In this document: positions 24,228 through 29,677 of the stretch, piece by piece
Layout of the letters: each line of letters opens with the position of its first letter
How positions within the stretch are numbered: the first letter of the stretch is position 1
Origin: JAWWBL01 sp033720975
GTDB taxonomy: Bacteria > Actinomycetota > Acidimicrobiia > Spongiisociales > ZC4RG35
DNA length: 29,677 bases
Assembly: GCA_033720975.1 (NCBI GenBank)
Contig: JAWWBL010000011.1
Coordinates: 1-29,677, forward strand
Direction: 5' to 3'
Notes under the pieces: model-generated
Told to the model about the DNA's origin: nothing
The model's database searches: none
The model's input: only the letters and a program-made list of their open reading frames with translations
Program-made: the position numbers and the translations under genes

Positions 24228-24404
24228 CTAGTTGGTCTCTATGACTTCGCGACCGGAGTACGTCCCGCACTCGCGACATGCGCGATGCGGCAGCTTCGGC
24301 TTTCCGCATTGCTCGCAGGCAACCGTGGCGGGCGCTGACACCTTCCAGGCTGCCTTGCGCCTCCGGGTGCGTGAGCGCGACATCTTCTTCTTGGGCACCG
24401 CCAT
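24228..24404 (-). CDS. rpmF: 50S ribosomal protein L32
   Basis: A 58-residue gene. It starts MAVPKKKMSRSRTRRRKAAW, the canonical L32 N-terminus, and has a zinc-ribbon of Cys30, Cys33, Cys43 and Cys46 (CEQCGKPKLPHRACREC), so it is the Cys-containing (C+) form that binds zinc. AAGGAG lies 7 bases before the ATG, a strong ribosome site fitting high expression. It sits between yceD (21-base gap) and plsX (4-base gap), the classical arrangement. Confidence 0.96.
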   Translation of the reverse strand: MAVPKKKMSRSRTRRRKAAWKVSAPATVACEQCGKPKLPHRACRECGTYSGREVIETN

Positions 24405-24425
24405 CGGGCACTCCTTGGCTATGGA

Positions 24426-24923
24426 CTATGAGGGCTCGAAAAGATCCTTGAGGACCGAGAACGGGGAATCCGAGTCGTCCCCGTGCCCGTCACAAGGGTC
24501 AGTATTCAAGTCGGTTCCACAGATTGGGCAAAGTCCCTTGCACGCTGTGCGACATACCGGAGCAGGAGGAAGTGCCAGCGCGAGCTCATCCCGCGCCGGG
24601 CCCATGATCTCGATCTCGCCGTCCACGATGGCATACCCGTCCTCGTCCGGCACGGGTGAGAAGTGCTGCGAAGCGGAGATGTCGAAGTCGGTTGTCCACC
24701 GGGTAAGGCAGCGAACACACGACAGGGACGCCTCGGCGCGTGCCGCGAACCGCGCTAGCACCCCGTCAGCAGTGCCCCGAACTGTTCCCTCGACCAGCAC
24801 CGGCCCGTCGATCGCGGCATCGTCGAAACGGAGACCCACAGATCCCTCGACGGAGAAGTCCCGCTGCCTGTCGGGATGACCGACGAGGTTGTCGACCTGA
24901 ATCTTCAAGCCCTCGAATTTCAC
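24426..24923 (-). CDS. yceD: YceD/DUF177 family 23S rRNA accumulation protein
   Basis: 165 residues. It has the conserved DUF177 features: an N-terminal beta domain with VRCL, where CVRC supplies two cysteines (SLSCVRCLTRW), and the C-terminal CRTACKGLCPICGTDLN zinc-like motif. In E. coli and plants this family is needed for 23S rRNA accumulation, and it is almost always next to rpmF, as here. The GTG start at 24923 lies 14 bases after the upstream coiled-coil gene. No strong ribosome site is visible. Confidence 0.92.
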   Translation of the reverse strand: MKFEGLKIQVDNLVGHPDRQRDFSVEGSVGLRFDDAAIDGPVLVEGTVRGTADGVLARFAARAEASLSCVRCLTRWTTDFDISASQHFSPVPDEDGYAIVDGEIEIMGPARDELALALPPAPVCRTACKGLCPICGTDLNTDPCDGHGDDSDSPFSVLKDLFEPS

Positions 24924-24937
24924 CCCGTGATTCTGGC

Positions 24938-25486
24938 CTATAGGGGAACGTCTGGTGGCTTGGGACGGGCCTCGTGGAGCTCTGCGCGCGCAGTCTGGAC
25001 CTGGGCCATGATCTCCACCAGCAATCCCTCGACACGCTGAAGCTTCCGCTCGATGTCGTCCTCAGTCTCGAGCCGCAAACGCCTCGCCTCGCCTTCGGCC
25101 CTTCTGACCAGGATGTTTGCCTCCTCAACGGCCTCGGCAACGATGCTCGAATCGGAGACGAGCTCATCGGCCTGGGTGCGGGCCCGGTCAAGAAGATCCC
25201 TCGCCTTCTCGTTGGCCCTGGCCACGAAGGCCTCACGCTCGCGAATCATCCATCGTGCGGCGCGCAGCTCGTCGGGCAGGGTCGCCTTGATCGTCTCCAT
25301 CATCCCGAGGAACCACTCCCGGTCGATGAGCGCGTTCGACGAGAGCGGCATGGCCTTTGCCTCGTGGAGGTGGACGAGCACGTCGTCCACGAGGTCGATC
25401 AAGTCCGCTGTCTCTGCAGCATTGGCGTCGACGACCACGGCGTCCTCGGTCTCGGACCGCACCTGTTCTTCCAGTTCAACGTTCAT
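24938..25486 (-). CDS. DivIVA/SepIVA-like coiled-coil protein
   Basis: 182 residues, mostly alpha-helical. After an acidic N-terminus it has a conserved-looking DLIDLVDDVLVHLHEAKAMPLSSNALIDREWFLGMMETIKATLP segment, then a long charged coiled coil (about 80-175) rich in Glu, Arg and Ala. The family resembles actinobacterial SepIVA (Rv2927c in M. tuberculosis), which also neighbours yceD and rnc and acts in septation and polar growth. Function here is inferred from shape and position. The ATG overlaps the coaD stop by 4 bases. Confidence 0.72.
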   Translation of the reverse strand: MNVELEEQVRSETEDAVVVDANAAETADLIDLVDDVLVHLHEAKAMPLSSNALIDREWFLGMMETIKATLPDELRAARWMIREREAFVARANEKARDLLDRARTQADELVSDSSIVAEAVEEANILVRRAEGEARRLRLETEDDIERKLQRVEGLLVEIMAQVQTARAELHEARPKPPDVPL

Positions 25487-25950
25487 GTCACTTTCTCCTT
25501 GAGTGCCTTCTCCACCGCCTCGGGGACCAACCCGGCCATGGACCCGCCCAGCCTTGCTACCTCTTTGACCAGCGACGACGAAATGAACGAGAACTCGGGC
25601 TTGGTCGGCATGAAGAGGGTCTCCATCCCGCTGAGGTGCCGGTTCATCTGCGCCATCTGGTTCTCGTACTCGTAGTCGTCGATCGTCCTCAGGCCCTTCA
25701 CGACCACATCGGCGCCAATCTCTTCCACGTGGTCAACCAAAAGCCCCGTGAACGTTGTGACTTCGATGGAGTCGCCATGGATCTCGCGCAGCATCTCCGA
25801 CCGTTCCGCTTGGCTGAACAGGGACTTCTTCGCCGGGTTGTCGATGACGGCGACAACCACTCGATCGAAACGGGCGACCACTCTCTCGATCACATCGACA
25901 TGGCCGTTCGTCGGCGGATCAAAGCTCCCTGGGCAGATAGCGGTAGTCAT
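25483..25950 (-). CDS. coaD: Phosphopantetheine adenylyltransferase
   Basis: 155 residues (family 155-165). The nucleotidyltransferase motif GSFDPPTNGH (8-17) and the C-terminal FSFISSSLVKEVA are intact, as is VVKGLRTIDDYEYENQMAQMN. It transfers AMP to 4'-phosphopantetheine, the penultimate step of coenzyme A synthesis. The ATG overlaps the rsmD stop by 4 bases and its stop overlaps the SepIVA-like start, so three genes are tightly coupled. Confidence 0.96.
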   Translation of the reverse strand: MTTAICPGSFDPPTNGHVDVIERVVARFDRVVVAVIDNPAKKSLFSQAERSEMLREIHGDSIEVTTFTGLLVDHVEEIGADVVVKGLRTIDDYEYENQMAQMNRHLSGMETLFMPTKPEFSFISSSLVKEVARLGGSMAGLVPEAVEKALKEKVT

Positions 25951-26507
25951 CGTTGTGGCGGTACCTGGTCGTCTGTCTTCTCGTACCTGAGAATTCTCGT
26001 ATCCCCGTATCGCTTATCGGTGGCAACTCGCCAGGTTTTGGGCACATGCGGCAAGTCATCCCCGTGTCTTCTCGACACGACGATCTCACCGTCGGGGACG
26101 ACAAGTTTGTCCAGCTCGGCCAGGACCCGGCTCATTTCCTCGGCTGGTTGATCCCATGGCGGATCCATGAACACGAGATGAAAGCTCTCCCTGCTGGCCT
26201 CGATGAAGTCTTCAACCGTGCCCGCAACGATCGTCCCACCTAGCCCTACCGCCTCCACGTTGGCTTCCAGGGCCGCTAGCGCCTTGCGCCCGCTCTCCAC
26301 AAACACAACGCTCGACGCGCCCCGCGAGAGTGCTTCGAGGCCAAACGAGCCCGAGCCGGCATACAAGTCGGCCACCGCAGCGTCGACCACCCAACTCCCA
26401 ATCGTCGAGAACACCGCCTCCCTCACTCTGTCGGTCGCCGGGCGGGTGCCCGCGGTGTCGGGTGCCTTGAGCCTGCGGCCCTTCGCCTCTCCTCCGATGA
26501 TCCTCAT
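25947..26507 (-). CDS. rsmD: 16S rRNA (guanine966-N2)-methyltransferase RsmD
   Basis: 186 residues. It begins MRIIGGEAKGRRLKAP and has TRPATDRVREAVFSTI, an SAM-binding loop DLYAGSGSFGLEALSRGA and catalytic DPPW (115-118), all diagnostic of RsmD. It methylates G966 of 16S rRNA during 30S assembly. The ATG is one base after the recG stop (TGACATG), so translation is probably coupled to recG; rsmD-coaD linkage is common. Confidence 0.95.
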   Translation of the reverse strand: MRIIGGEAKGRRLKAPDTAGTRPATDRVREAVFSTIGSWVVDAAVADLYAGSGSFGLEALSRGASSVVFVESGRKALAALEANVEAVGLGGTIVAGTVEDFIEASRESFHLVFMDPPWDQPAEEMSRVLAELDKLVVPDGEIVVSRRHGDDLPHVPKTWRVATDKRYGDTRILRYEKTDDQVPPQR

Positions 26508-26508
26508 G

Positions 26509-28677
26509 TCAACTCACGAAGAGCCAGTCGACCTGTTCTCCCAGCATTGCCCGAACCTCCTCGGCCAACTCAGGGTGCTTGCCCAAACCCGGGTCGGCTT
26601 CGACCAGGGCGAACGCGTCACGGCGTGCCGCAACCAACAAGTCGAAGTCGGTGAGGATGTCGGCCAGCCGCAAGTCCTTCACGCCCGACTGTCTGGTCCC
26701 GAACACGGTCCCCTGCCCTCGAATCCTCAGATCTTCCTCCGCGAGCCGGAAACCGTCCGTCGTCGAGATCATCGCCTCGATCCTCGCTTCGCCCTCGGGT
26801 GTGGTCGGGTCAGCGAGCAGGACGCACGCTCCCGGGTGTTCACCCCGCCCCACCCTGCCTCTCAACTGGTGGAGCTGGCTGAGACCAAACCGGTCAGCGT
26901 CCTCGATGACCATCACGGTCGCGTTGGGGACATCGATACCGACCTCGATCACGGTCGTCGACACGAGCACATCGATCTCACCCCGGCGAAAGGACGCCAT
27001 CACCGATTCCTTCTCCGCCGGCCTGAGCTGACCGTGGATCAGCCCGACCTCGAGAGGTGCCAAGACGGAGGCCAAGCGGGCATGCTCCTCGGTAGCCGAC
27101 GTCGCCTGGATCTTCTCGCTCTCATCGACCAGGGGGCACACCACGAAAGCCTGGCGGCCGGTTCCGACCTGCTCACGGACCAAGTTCCAGGCCTCATCTT
27201 CGCCCGATCGCGGGAGGTGGCGGGTAGCGACAGGTAAACGGCCGGGTGGCATCTCGTCGATGATCGAAACATCGAGGTCCCCGTACAAGGTCATCGACAA
27301 CGTCCTGGGTATGGGCGTCGCGGTCATGATCAGTAGATCGGGCTCGACGTCTTGTGCCTTCTCCTTGAGCTGGACTCGCTGGGCGACTCCGAATCGATGC
27401 TGCTCGTCTACGACCGCGATACCCAGCCTCTGGAAGTGGACGCCGTCCTGAATGAGGGCATGGGTTCCCACCACTACGTCGACCCTTCCCGAGGAGATGT
27501 CTTCGATCAGATCCTGCCTCGAGATGTCCGGTTGATAGTTGGTGGCGGCGCTCGACCCCGTGAGACGGGCGAGGTGGACCGCGGGGCCCGTCTCGTCGTC
27601 GAAGAGGCTGTCCATGCCGAGCCGCTCACCATCACCGGTGAGCCCCGGCGACAGCCCGGCTTCGGCAAGAAGACTGCGAACACCCAGGTAGTGCTGCTCG
27701 GCAAGGACCTCTGTCGGGGCCATGATCGCCCCCTGCCACCCTCCCTCGACGCCGGCCAGGAGCGCGGCCACCGCTACCACTGTCTTGCCGGACCCAACCT
27801 CGCCTTGAAGCAGGCGGTGCATCGGATGTGGGGCGCCCAGGTCGGCCTCGACCTCTTCGAGCGCACGAAGCTGGGCTCGTGTGAGGTCAAATGGCAAGCC
27901 GTGGATGAACGAGTCGACCAGCTCTCCCGTTGGCGTGTGAGTGACACCGGTGGCGTCGAGCATCTGCTTCCGCTTCTGGAGGGCCAGCGCAAGCTCGAGA
28001 CGGAAGAGCTCGTCGTACACCAGCCTTCTTCGCGCCGGGCCCACCTGATCCATGGTCTCTGGGAAGTGAATGGCTTCGTAGGCATCACTTCTGTCCATGA
28101 GCCCGTGTTGTGCCCTGAATTCCTCGGGAACGGTGTCCGGGATCGGAAGGGAGCGCTTCAAGGCGTTGTGGATGGCACGCCTGATGGTTCCGATCTTCAG
28201 CTTGGCGACGCGGGAATGGATGGGGACTACACGCCCGGTCAGCAGACCTTCACTGGGAGCGTCGAGGACGTCCACGTCGGGGCTCTTCATTTGGAGCGCT
28301 CCGCGGAATGACTCGACGACACCGGAGAGAGCGACTTGTGCCCCCTCGGTCAGCTGCTGGAGCCTGAAGGTCTGGTTGAACCAGACAGCCTTCATCACGG
28401 CGCTGTCATCTTTGATCCGGGCTTCGATGATGGCCAGGTTGCGACGGGGGCGTCGCTGGGTCACTGACATCACCTCGCCGATGAGCGTCACCTCGGTACC
28501 GATGGGAACCTGGGCGATCGGGGACTTCGATGACCTGTCGATGTATCGCCGAGGCACGTGATGAATCAGATCGGCGACATTGCGTATCCCCAGCTCCGCG
28601 AGGGCGGCCGCGCTCTTCTTGCCGATTCCGGTGAGCTCGCTCGTCTCGATGCGGGCGAGCCGTGCCAGGGACGCCAT
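26509..28677 (-). CDS. recG: ATP-dependent DNA helicase RecG
   Basis: 722 residues (E. coli RecG 693). An N-terminal helical region with GIGKKSAAALAELGI, then the wedge OB domain (about 60-150), is followed by helicase motifs: Walker A GEVGSGKT (about 291-298), DEQH (about 422), TATPIPRT and the C-terminal QLRGRVGRG. It reverses stalled forks and branch-migrates Holliday junctions. The frame is open to 28989 (826 aa), but that extension runs antisense through rpmB, so ATG 28677 is chosen; TACGGT ends 6 bases upstream, which suggests a leaderless mRNA. It is the first gene of the long minus-strand operon ending at rnc. Confidence 0.95.
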   Translation of the reverse strand: MASLARLARIETSELTGIGKKSAAALAELGIRNVADLIHHVPRRYIDRSSKSPIAQVPIGTEVTLIGEVMSVTQRRPRRNLAIIEARIKDDSAVMKAVWFNQTFRLQQLTEGAQVALSGVVESFRGALQMKSPDVDVLDAPSEGLLTGRVVPIHSRVAKLKIGTIRRAIHNALKRSLPIPDTVPEEFRAQHGLMDRSDAYEAIHFPETMDQVGPARRRLVYDELFRLELALALQKRKQMLDATGVTHTPTGELVDSFIHGLPFDLTRAQLRALEEVEADLGAPHPMHRLLQGEVGSGKTVVAVAALLAGVEGGWQGAIMAPTEVLAEQHYLGVRSLLAEAGLSPGLTGDGERLGMDSLFDDETGPAVHLARLTGSSAATNYQPDISRQDLIEDISSGRVDVVVGTHALIQDGVHFQRLGIAVVDEQHRFGVAQRVQLKEKAQDVEPDLLIMTATPIPRTLSMTLYGDLDVSIIDEMPPGRLPVATRHLPRSGEDEAWNLVREQVGTGRQAFVVCPLVDESEKIQATSATEEHARLASVLAPLEVGLIHGQLRPAEKESVMASFRRGEIDVLVSTTVIEVGIDVPNATVMVIEDADRFGLSQLHQLRGRVGRGEHPGACVLLADPTTPEGEARIEAMISTTDGFRLAEEDLRIRGQGTVFGTRQSGVKDLRLADILTDFDLLVAARRDAFALVEADPGLGKHPELAEEVRAMLGEQVDWLFVS

Positions 28678-28683
28678 GGCCGC

Positions 28684-28689
28684 ACCGTA
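28684..28689 (-). promoter_or_regulatory. Putative -10 box (TACGGT) for recG operon
   Basis: TACGGT on the minus strand ends 6 bases before ATG 28677. It is the same hexamer as in the hydrolase and 21776 promoters. It would drive the eight-gene recG-to-rnc unit. Called by eye. Confidence 0.45.
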
Positions 28690-28721
28690 ACGCTCAGGTG
28701 GGACTTCGACGGCCCAGCCGC

Positions 28722-28727
28722 TAAGAT
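28722..28727 (+). promoter_or_regulatory. Putative -10 box (TAAGAT) for rpmB
   Basis: TAAGAT fits TANNNT and would start transcription about 43 bases before the rpmB ATG. It lies in the 99-base divergent recG/rpmB gap. AGGAG (28765-28769) is the ribosome site, so this gene has a conventional leader. Confidence 0.4.
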
Positions 28728-28776
28728 TGCCGACGGTCGATCCGGCCAATTCCAAATGGAGCCCAGGAGTTTCAAC

Positions 28777-28965
28777 ATGTCTTATCGCTGTGAGGTCTGC
28801 GGGAAGGAGCCCAGCTTCGGGAAGTCCGTCAGCTTCTCCCACAAGCGGGCCAATCGCCGCTGGACGCCGAACATCCAAAAGATCCGGGTCAAGCACGGAT
28901 CCAACACGCGGCGGGCCCGTGTCTGCACCTCGTGCATCCGTGCCGGCAAGATCGTCAAGGCCTGA
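28777..28965 (+). CDS. rpmB: 50S ribosomal protein L28
   Basis: 62 residues. It starts MSYRCEVCGKEPSFGKSVSFSHK and continues RANRRWTPNIQKIRV, typical L28, with a zinc-ribbon of Cys5, Cys8 and a C-terminal CTSC pair (Cys50, Cys53), the C+ form. ATG 28777 has AGGAG 7 bases upstream; the longer frame to 28558 runs antisense inside recG and is not real. The next gene starts 5 bases after the stop. Confidence 0.96.
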   Translation: MSYRCEVCGKEPSFGKSVSFSHKRANRRWTPNIQKIRVKHGSNTRRARVCTSCIRAGKIVKA

Positions 28966-28969
28966 GGAG

Positions 28970-29185
28970 ATGGACCAGGGAGTGGTCAAGGCCTACGACC
29001 CGGTAACCGGTGCCGGCATCGTCGTACGCGACATCGACCGCAGCGAGGTCTATCTGCGCGCTGGCTCTCTGAAGGGCTCAGTCTTTCGCACGCTGCGACA
29101 AGGCCAGCGGATCATCTTCGAGACCGTGACCGAAGATGACCGTGACTTCGTTTCCGAGATTCGCCTCGGCCAGGACGGCTATTAA
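28970..29185 (+). CDS. Small cold-shock-domain-like protein
   Basis: 71 residues. GVVKAYDPVTGAGIV aligns with the beta1-beta2 of CspA-type proteins (GTVKWFNxxKGFGFI), EVYLRA with the VFVHF strand, and RTLRQGQRIIFETVTEDDRDFVSEI with the C-terminal strands. The aromatic RNA-stacking residues of RNP1 and RNP2 are mostly replaced (FGF by AGI, VFVHF by VYLRA), so nucleic-acid binding would be weaker or altered. The ATG sits directly behind GAGGAG, which overlaps the rpmB stop, suggesting coupled translation with L28. The fold call is moderately sure; the function is not known. Confidence 0.7.
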   Translation: MDQGVVKAYDPVTGAGIVVRDIDRSEVYLRAGSLKGSVFRTLRQGQRIIFETVTEDDRDFVSEIRLGQDGY

Positions 29186-29205
29186 CGCACCCCTTCCTGA
29201 TCCAC

Positions 29206-29211
29206 TAAGGT
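29206..29211 (+). promoter_or_regulatory. Putative -10 box (TAAGGT) for the RAM-domain gene
   Basis: TAAGGT precedes the TTG at 29243. A small stem (TCGCTC 29211-29216 with GAGCGA 29224-29229) lies between it and the AGGAGG ribosome site (29231-29236). Confidence 0.4.
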
Positions 29212-29242
29212 CGCTCGCCCTAGGAGCGATAGGAGGCTCAAC

Positions 29243-29476
29243 TTGGTCCAGGCTTATGTCCTGATCCAGACGGAGGTCGGAAAGGCCGCCGTTGTTGCAG
29301 AGGAAGTTCGAATGATACCCGGGGTTGAATCCGCCGACGATGTCACCGGCCCATATGACGTGATCGTCAAGGCGAACAGCGACGACGTCGATTCTCTCGG
29401 CAAGCTCGTCGTTGCCAAGATCCAGGCGATCGACGGGATAACCCGCACCCTTACCTGCCCGGTAGTTCACCTCTAA
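29243..29476 (+). CDS. Stand-alone Lrp/AsnC ligand-binding (RAM) domain protein
   Basis: 77 residues forming just the alpha-beta RAM domain of Lrp/AsnC regulators, with no HTH. It shows AYVLIQTEVGKAAVVAEEVRMIPGVESADDVTGPYDVIVKA, the strand-helix-strand pattern in which GPYD is the conserved ligand/oligomer turn, and TRTLTCPVVHL at the end. Such proteins may oligomerise and bind small ligands; those tested vary, and a role as partner of full-length regulators is possible. The start is TTG behind a perfect AGGAGG 6 bases upstream. Similar small genes often lie near rpmB or thiL in actinobacteria. Confidence 0.86.
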   Translation: MVQAYVLIQTEVGKAAVVAEEVRMIPGVESADDVTGPYDVIVKANSDDVDSLGKLVVAKIQAIDGITRTLTCPVVHL

Positions 29477-29491
29477 GCCGCAGGCGCTGGA

Positions 29492-29534
29492 GCCGGGATC
29501 GCCTTCAACCCAACTTGGAGGCGATGGTCCCGGC
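29492..29534. terminator. Hairpin between convergent genes (candidate bidirectional terminator)
   Basis: The arms GCCGGGATCGCCT (29492-29504) and AGGCGATGGTCCCGGC (29519-29534) pair over 13 positions with a 3-base bulge, around a 14-base loop that itself contains CCAAC-TTGG. There is no U-tract. It lies just after the RAM gene stop and covers the last codons of the minus-strand gene. Its role as a terminator is inferred. Confidence 0.5.
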
Positions 29535-29677
29535 GCTGCGCAACGCGGTTCCGTCGCTTCCTGCAACCGAAAAGACTCGCGTCGGGCCCTGCATCGCCTC
29601 GCTCACCATGTCTGAGAAGAGTTCCGGGCGATCCCTCGGCGGGTCTATCCAGAGATAGGCGGCCATCGACCCCGGGA
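29505..29677 (-). CDS. Unrecognised protein, C-terminal end (partial)
   Basis: The frame runs from the window edge to a TGA at 29505-29507 on the minus strand and gives 56 residues ending PTRVFSVAGSDGTALRSAG then TIASKLG. Mid-way is AAYLWIDPPRDRPELFSDMVSEAM. Codon use is like the neighbours (G or C at third positions) and no stop interrupts it, so it looks real, but I do not recognise the family from this tail. Its 5' end is outside the window. It converges on the RAM gene with a hairpin across its final codons. Confidence 0.6.
   Translation of the reverse strand, partial: PGSMAAYLWIDPPRDRPELFSDMVSEAMQGPTRVFSVAGSDGTALRSAGTIASKLG

Noticed and set aside
24232..24879. 215-residue open frame on the plus strand over rpmF and yceD
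   Set aside because: Antisense shadow; L32 with four zinc cysteines and YceD are unambiguous on the minus strand.
27352..28311. 319-residue open frame on the plus strand inside recG
   Set aside because: Antisense shadow of the helicase domains; no recognisable motif.
28678..28989. N-terminal extension of the recG frame
   Set aside because: It runs antisense through rpmB and its ribosome site; RecG homology starts near 28677.
1..29677. CRISPR, tRNA, rRNA, IS or phage features
   Set aside because: No repeat-spacer pattern, no cloverleaf-like sequence in the short gaps, and no transposase or integrase protein. The only long repeat is the paralogous cyclase pair.

Overview
The window is high-GC, densely coded DNA with no gap over 160 bases. 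It is best read as chromosomal core sequence of an actinobacterium. Support comes from the block recG-rsmD-coaD-(SepIVA-like)-yceD-rpmF-plsX-rnc and mutM-acyP-smc-ftsY, from frequent GTG and TTG starts, from ATGA/GTGA 4-base overlaps, and from many starts that look leaderless (a TANNNT hexamer 6-8 bases before the start codon and no Shine-Dalgarno). A deep branch such as Acidimicrobiia is possible, but this is inferred from style and cannot be proven here. There are no rRNA or tRNA genes, IS elements, CRISPR arrays or phage genes.

Region 1 (1-5731, + strand): the 3' end of PEP carboxylase, then two tandem, colinear 924-aa signalling proteins. Each has a class III nucleotide cyclase domain, a STAND/NB-ARC-type ATPase and a TPR-like tail, and neither has the LuxR HTH seen in many relatives. 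Region 2 (5699-7423): an alpha/beta hydrolase divergent from upp, which is coupled to an alkyltransferase-like DNA repair gene. Region 3 (7389-12565): an ABC-2 exporter operon (membrane protein, ATPase, permease) on the minus strand, divergent from a NarL-type histidine kinase/response regulator pair that probably controls it or shares its signal. Region 4 (12603-16098): pyrimidine-nucleoside phosphorylase, etfB-etfA, and cytidine deaminase converging from the other strand.

Region 5 (15697-28677, mainly - strand): two operons of core genes. Upstream is recG-rsmD-coaD-sepIVA-like-yceD-rpmF-plsX-rnc (genome maintenance, rRNA methylation, CoA synthesis, division, ribosome, phospholipid, RNA processing). 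Downstream is mutM-acyP-smc-ftsY-cdd. A single membrane-protein gene on the + strand (21776-22600) sits between them. Region 6 (28777-29677): rpmB, a tiny cold-shock-like protein and a stand-alone Lrp/AsnC ligand-binding (RAM) protein on the + strand, then the 3' end of an unrecognised minus-strand gene at the window edge, with a strong hairpin between the last two.

Most of the window is ordinary housekeeping. The points most worth a second look are the twin cyclase-STAND proteins lacking the usual substrate lysine, the consistent leaderless promoter grammar (including an ftsY -10 box built on the smc stop codon and two divergent pairs with facing or shared -10 boxes), and the degenerate cold-shock-like protein after rpmB. 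Promoter calls are by eye only.
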